DNA of 7,766 nucleotides from Bacillota bacterium (lineage in GTDB: Bacteria; Bacillota; Clostridia; Oscillospirales; Acutalibacteraceae). Position 1 is the stretch's first letter; every line of letters begins with the position of its first letter. The position numbers were made by a program, and so were the translations under genes. This document shows, piece after piece, positions 4,831-7,766 of this stretch. The stretch lies in the NCBI GenBank assembly GCA_023415895.1, contig JAEZJA010000261.1:1-7766 (forward strand). The letters are read 5' to 3'. The notes under the pieces were generated by a model. That model was not told where the DNA came from, searched no databases, and saw nothing but the letters and a program-made list of their open reading frames with translations.

Positions 4831-5762
4831 GAGCCTTTTTTCAAGTACCGCTCCCGCATCGTGTTCTCATAATATTCTTGTGCAGCCGGATTGATGGTTT
4901 CCCATGCACGCCGATAGGGTTCGGGCAGATCGGGAATCCAGTATTGGTCGGCAATCTCCGCCGTCTGGCGCTTGGGCCATACAGGAAATTCCGCGGACAC
5001 CAGACCGGCGCCCTCCGAAAATTCACGTCGTGACAGTATGGTGCCATTTTCGTCAATGATCTGCGCCGCACCGACAAGCAGGCGGGTGCGCAATCCATCA
5101 CCTGCCGGAAAGTTTCCGGCCGTCACCCGTCCGCAGTGACTGGCATGAATGACCGGCGCATGCAGCAGGCGCGCAAAGGTCACGGGCGTATCCATCGCCA
5201 GCTGCTGATTATGCCGGCGCAGCGGCTCGCGCTCAGTCGGGGCATCGACCGGCAGATCCCACCAGCAGGAACCGGCCACAACAACATCCACCTGCCCAGA
5301 CAGGCGTTTGAGCGTATCCGTACGCAGCATTTCCCAGCACAGCGCCACACCGATGTCGCCAAGGGGGGTATGCAGCACAGGCTTTGTATCGCCGTAGGTA
5401 TAATAGCAGTTTTCAAACTGGGTCGGAATATCCTTGCAATGCGTATAGCGACTGCCATCAGGAAAGGCCAGATCGAAGGTGTTGCGGCAGTCCTTTCCAT
5501 CAAAGAGCAGAAAGGAGCCGCCGATGATCATGCCCGTCTCCCCCGCCCATTTGTGCAGAAAATGCCGTACCCGCTCTCCCTGCATCGCCGCATCCAGCAT
5601 TTTCGGAGAAAAACCGATCGCGGAAGGGAAAAATTCGGGCAATACCAAAAGCTCAACGCCCTCTTGCGCTGCCTGCACTATGTAGTTTTCTGTACATTCC
5701 AAATTGGTCTGCACATCCGCAAACACAGCATCCATCTGAAGTGCCGCAACCTTCATTGTCAT
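4827..5762 (-). CDS. Carbon-nitrogen hydrolase (nitrilase superfamily), substrate unknown
   Basis: This is a predicted cytoplasmic hydrolase of nitrile, amide or carbamoyl C-N bonds. Counting from the ATG at 5762 (311 aa), the Glu-Lys-Cys triad is complete: E43 in LVLPEFF, K110 in HCKDIP and C142 in VALCWEML. E117 (QFENCYY) is well placed as the extra active-site glutamate. The N-terminal MKVAALQMD is typical of the superfamily. The CWE context of the nucleophile is nearer to nitrilases than to the more common CYD/CWD amidases, but this does not identify the substrate. The ATG at 5762 (AAGG, 8 nt before) and the ATG at 5756 (AGGTGG, 7 nt before) are both plausible starts, differing by two residues. 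A longer reading to 5837 would overlap recN and is rejected. The gene follows recN by 10 nt, probably in the same operon. Its stop lies inside the tyrS promoter. Confidence 0.92.
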   Translation of the reverse strand: MTMKVAALQMDAVFADVQTNLECTENYIVQAAQEGVELLVLPEFFPSAIGFSPKMLDAAMQGERVRHFLHKWAGETGMIIGGSFLLFDGKDCRNTFDLAFPDGSRYTHCKDIPTQFENCYYTYGDTKPVLHTPLGDIGVALCWEMLRTDTLKRLSGQVDVVVAGSCWWDLPVDAPTEREPLRRHNQQLAMDTPVTFARLLHAPVIHASHCGRVTAGNFPAGDGLRTRLLVGAAQIIDENGTILSRREFSEGAGLVSAEFPVWPKRQTAEIADQYWIPDLPEPYRRAWETINPAAQEYYENTMRERYLKKGS

Positions 5763-5772
5763 GCCACCTACC

Positions 5773-7437
5773 TTATTGAACCTTTGCCAGCATCTCCCGG
5801 GCGGCTTCCAGTGCGGCCGGAGAGACTTCGCCCCCAATGATGCGTGCCAGTTCGCATTCGCGTCCGTCAGTTTCCAGCTTGGTGACTTCGGTATACGTGC
5901 GGTCGTCCCGTACTGTTTTTTGAATCAGAAAATGATGATGCGCCTGCGCGGCGATCTGCGCCAGATGGGTCACGCAGATGACCTGACGGCTGCCCGCCGT
6001 CTGGCGCAGCTTAATGCCCACTTTTTGAGCCGCCCGACCGCTGATGCCCGTGTCAATTTCATCGAATACCAGCGTATCAATGTCGTCTGCCCCCGCCATC
6101 ACGGACTTGATGGCCAGCATGATACGCGACAGCTCACCGCCCGACGCAATGCGGGCAATGGACTTGGGCGCTTCGCCGGGGTTTGCAGCGATCAGGAATT
6201 CCACCCGATCAATGCCGTCCGCACAAAGCTCAATCGGTTCAAGCGATACCTCCAGCCGCACGCCGGGCATATCCAGAAAGCGCAGTTCCTCCCCGACGTC
6301 GTGAGCAAACGACTCAGCCGCCTTGTGCCGCGCCGCGGACAACCGCTCGGCGCACTCCATTGCCGCCCTATGCGCAAGCTGAAGCTCTTTGCGCAGCTTT
6401 TCCTCCCGCTCGTCCGACATTTCGATATCCTCAAGCTCCTGACGCGCCTTTTCCAGCGTCTCAAGTACAGCCGTTTCATCCGGCCCGTATTTGGAGGTCA
6501 GACGGCGGATCGTATCCAGCCGCTCCTCCACACGTTCCAGCTCTTCGGGCTCAAAGTCCAGATGAGAGGCATAATCCCGCAGATCGCTGCCGCATTCCTC
6601 AAGCTCATACAGCAGGCTTTGGATTCTTTGTCCCAGCTTGGACATGTCCTCGACAAACCGTCCGGCATCCTCGAGCTGGGATACGGCCTCCTCCAGCATG
6701 GTCAAAGCGCCCTCGCTGTCTTCACCCCCCGACAGGCGCTCGTGTGCCGCCCGCAGGGAAACGGCGATTTTCTCCGCGTTGCGGCCAAGTGCACGCTGGG
6801 CGCGCAGCTCCTCTTCCTCGCCCGGGCGCAGGGCACCGCTTTCGATTTCATCAATTTGATACCGCAGCAGATCCATGCGCCGCGCCTTCATGGTCTCGTC
6901 CATGGTGGTCTTATCCAACTGCCGGCGCACCTCACAGTAATGACCGTAAGCCGCCGTGAATTCTTCATGCAGAGGGAGCAAACCCTCTAACCGCTCCAGA
7001 TAATCCACATGTGTTTCGGGGGACAGCAGCGCCTGATTCTCATGCTGCCCGTGGATATTAACGAGTAACCGCCCAATCCCACGCAGCACGGAAACCGTGG
7101 CGGGCAGTCCGTTGATACGGCAGTTGCCCTTTCCCTCGGCCGAAATCGTCCGCTGAATCAGCAGACTGCCGTCCTCATCGGGCGGGTAGCCGACTTGCTC
7201 CAGAGCCGCCGCGGTTCTGGGGGATATGGACGAAAAGACCGCCGTGACCCGCGCCTGGTCGCTTCCCGTGCGTACGATATCGCGGCTGATGCGTTCGCCC
7301 AGCACCGCGTTGATCGCGTCGATCACCATGGATTTACCCGCGCCTGTCTCGCCCGTCAGCACGTTGAGTCCCGCATCCGGTTCGATACCCGCCCGTTCAA
7401 TGACGGCGATATTTTCAATATGCAGACTTGTCAGCAT
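5773..7437 (-). CDS. recN: DNA repair protein RecN
   Basis: RecN is an SMC-like ABC ATPase acting at DNA double-strand breaks during recombination repair. The 554-aa protein has the usual length. It has an N-terminal Walker A GETGAGKS (29-36) and a Q-loop segment HGQHENQALLSPETH (about 129-143). A long helical, charged middle region (about 150-380) forms the coiled coil. The C-terminal ATPase half follows, with ABC signature SGGELSR (432-438), Walker B TLVFDE (455-460), DTGISG (462-467) and VTHLAQIAAQA (489-499). The start ATG at 7437 has AGGG 7 nt upstream. It lies 37 nt after argR, an arrangement common in Firmicutes, and 10 nt before the hydrolase gene. No SOS box is visible in the short gap, so its promoter is probably upstream of argR, outside the window. 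Confidence 0.98.
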   Translation of the reverse strand: MLTSLHIENIAVIERAGIEPDAGLNVLTGETGAGKSMVIDAINAVLGERISRDIVRTGSDQARVTAVFSSISPRTAAALEQVGYPPDEDGSLLIQRTISAEGKGNCRINGLPATVSVLRGIGRLLVNIHGQHENQALLSPETHVDYLERLEGLLPLHEEFTAAYGHYCEVRRQLDKTTMDETMKARRMDLLRYQIDEIESGALRPGEEEELRAQRALGRNAEKIAVSLRAAHERLSGGEDSEGALTMLEEAVSQLEDAGRFVEDMSKLGQRIQSLLYELEECGSDLRDYASHLDFEPEELERVEERLDTIRRLTSKYGPDETAVLETLEKARQELEDIEMSDEREEKLRKELQLAHRAAMECAERLSAARHKAAESFAHDVGEELRFLDMPGVRLEVSLEPIELCADGIDRVEFLIAANPGEAPKSIARIASGGELSRIMLAIKSVMAGADDIDTLVFDEIDTGISGRAAQKVGIKLRQTAGSRQVICVTHLAQIAAQAHHHFLIQKTVRDDRTYTEVTKLETDGRECELARIIGGEVSPAALEAAREMLAKVQ

Positions 7438-7474
7438 TCGACATCCCTGCCCTTCCGCATCGCTTGTGCGCCGC

Positions 7475-7766
7475 TTACCGGCTGCGCATCAGCTTTTTAA
7501 GCTCGGTCACCAGATCAATAGACTTGTTCTCGTCCCGCATAACACAAAGGAAGGTATCGTCACCCGAAATCGTACCTACGATATCCGTACGGTGAAGCGC
7601 GTCCATCGCCGCGCAGGCGGACATGGCCATGCCCGGCAGGCACTTGACGACGACGATATTGCCGGCATAATCGATCTGCGAGACCGTATCGGCAAACAGC
7701 GAATAGAACTTGGAGGAAATGTTGTCGTTTGGCTGCTGCGCGGTGGAATAATGATACTCCCCGTCA
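7475..7766 (-). CDS. argR: Arginine repressor ArgR/AhrC, 3' part only
   Basis: The gene runs off the window edge, so only the C-terminal 96 residues are visible, ending in TAA at 7477-7475. They match the hexamerisation and arginine-binding domain: VSQIDYAGNIVVVKCLPGMA, then MDALHRTDIVGTISGDDTFLCVM. The GDDT motif (residues 68-71 of the fragment) contains the aspartates that contact arginine in the family. The N-terminal DNA-binding domain lies outside. In Firmicutes ArgR/AhrC controls arginine synthesis and breakdown genes, and the argR-recN order seen here is common. No terminator is visible in the 37 nt before recN, so the two are probably co-transcribed. Confidence 0.95.
   Translation of the reverse strand, partial: DGEYHYSTAQQPNDNISSKFYSLFADTVSQIDYAGNIVVVKCLPGMAMSACAAMDALHRTDIVGTISGDDTFLCVMRDENKSIDLVTELKKLMRSR

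Noticed and set aside
4483..5033. Plus-strand open frames through the tyrS leader region
   Set aside because: The minus strand is clearly a T-box RNA with promoter, specifier, antiterminator and terminator, so these frames are incidental.
5763..5837. A 25-residue N-terminal extension of the hydrolase overlapping the end of recN
   Set aside because: The superfamily consensus begins at MKVAALQ, and ribosome binding sites sit just before 5762 and 5756. The extension has no family similarity and overlaps recN by 65 bp.
5136..5840. A 234-codon plus-strand open frame antisense to the hydrolase
   Set aside because: No domain and no promoter, and the opposite strand carries a complete catalytic set.
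6183..6959. A 258-codon plus-strand open frame
   Set aside because: Also antisense to recN, with a proline- and arginine-rich composition typical of a shadow frame.
5761..6990. A 409-codon open frame on the plus strand
   Set aside because: It lies antisense to recN, which has all RecN motifs. The translation looks like a GC-rich antisense shadow with no recognisable domain or ribosome binding site.

Overview
The window reads as ordinary chromosomal housekeeping DNA from a low-to-moderate GC Gram-positive bacterium, most likely a Clostridia-type Firmicute. The pointers are the argR-recN gene pair, a tyrosyl-tRNA synthetase gene with a T-box leader, a YerC-type TrpR-like regulator, strong AGGAGG-like ribosome binding sites, consensus TTGACA/TATAAT promoters and tRNA genes that encode their own CCA ends. 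The genus cannot be named from the sequence. Every gene I can support lies on the minus strand, so transcription runs from position 7766 towards position 1.

Layout in the direction of transcription. (1) 7766-4827: the 3' part of argR (arginine repressor), recN (DNA repair ATPase) and a carbon-nitrogen hydrolase of unknown substrate, with gaps of 37 and 10 nt; probably one transcript. (2) 4830-3124: a tyrS unit with its own promoter, a T-box leader with Tyr specifier UAC, the tyrS gene, and an unusually long imperfect hairpin terminator. The -35 box of its promoter contains the stop codon of the hydrolase gene. (3) 3098-2539: a MerR-family regulator driven by a perfect-consensus promoter. (4) 2489-456: a YerC/TrpR-like repressor, a YqeM-like SAM methyltransferase (ATGA overlap) and hslO (Hsp33), followed by a weak terminator. 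(5) 419-1: a consensus promoter with a dyad at the transcription start, then tRNA-Val, tRNA-Asp and tRNA-Phe.

How it fits together: tyrS is expected to be induced when uncharged tRNA-Tyr accumulates, by the classical T-box antitermination mechanism. Hsp33 is a redox-activated chaperone, and the upstream MerR protein has a cysteine where aldehyde- and thiol-responsive MerR proteins carry their sensor. No terminator is visible between merR and the yerC-methyltransferase-hslO group, so a stress-linked transcript is possible but unproven. I found no mobile element, CRISPR array, toxin-antitoxin pair, phage gene or clearly new defence system. The points most worth a second look are regulatory and concern the tyrS boundary, the tyrS terminator and the promoter dyads.
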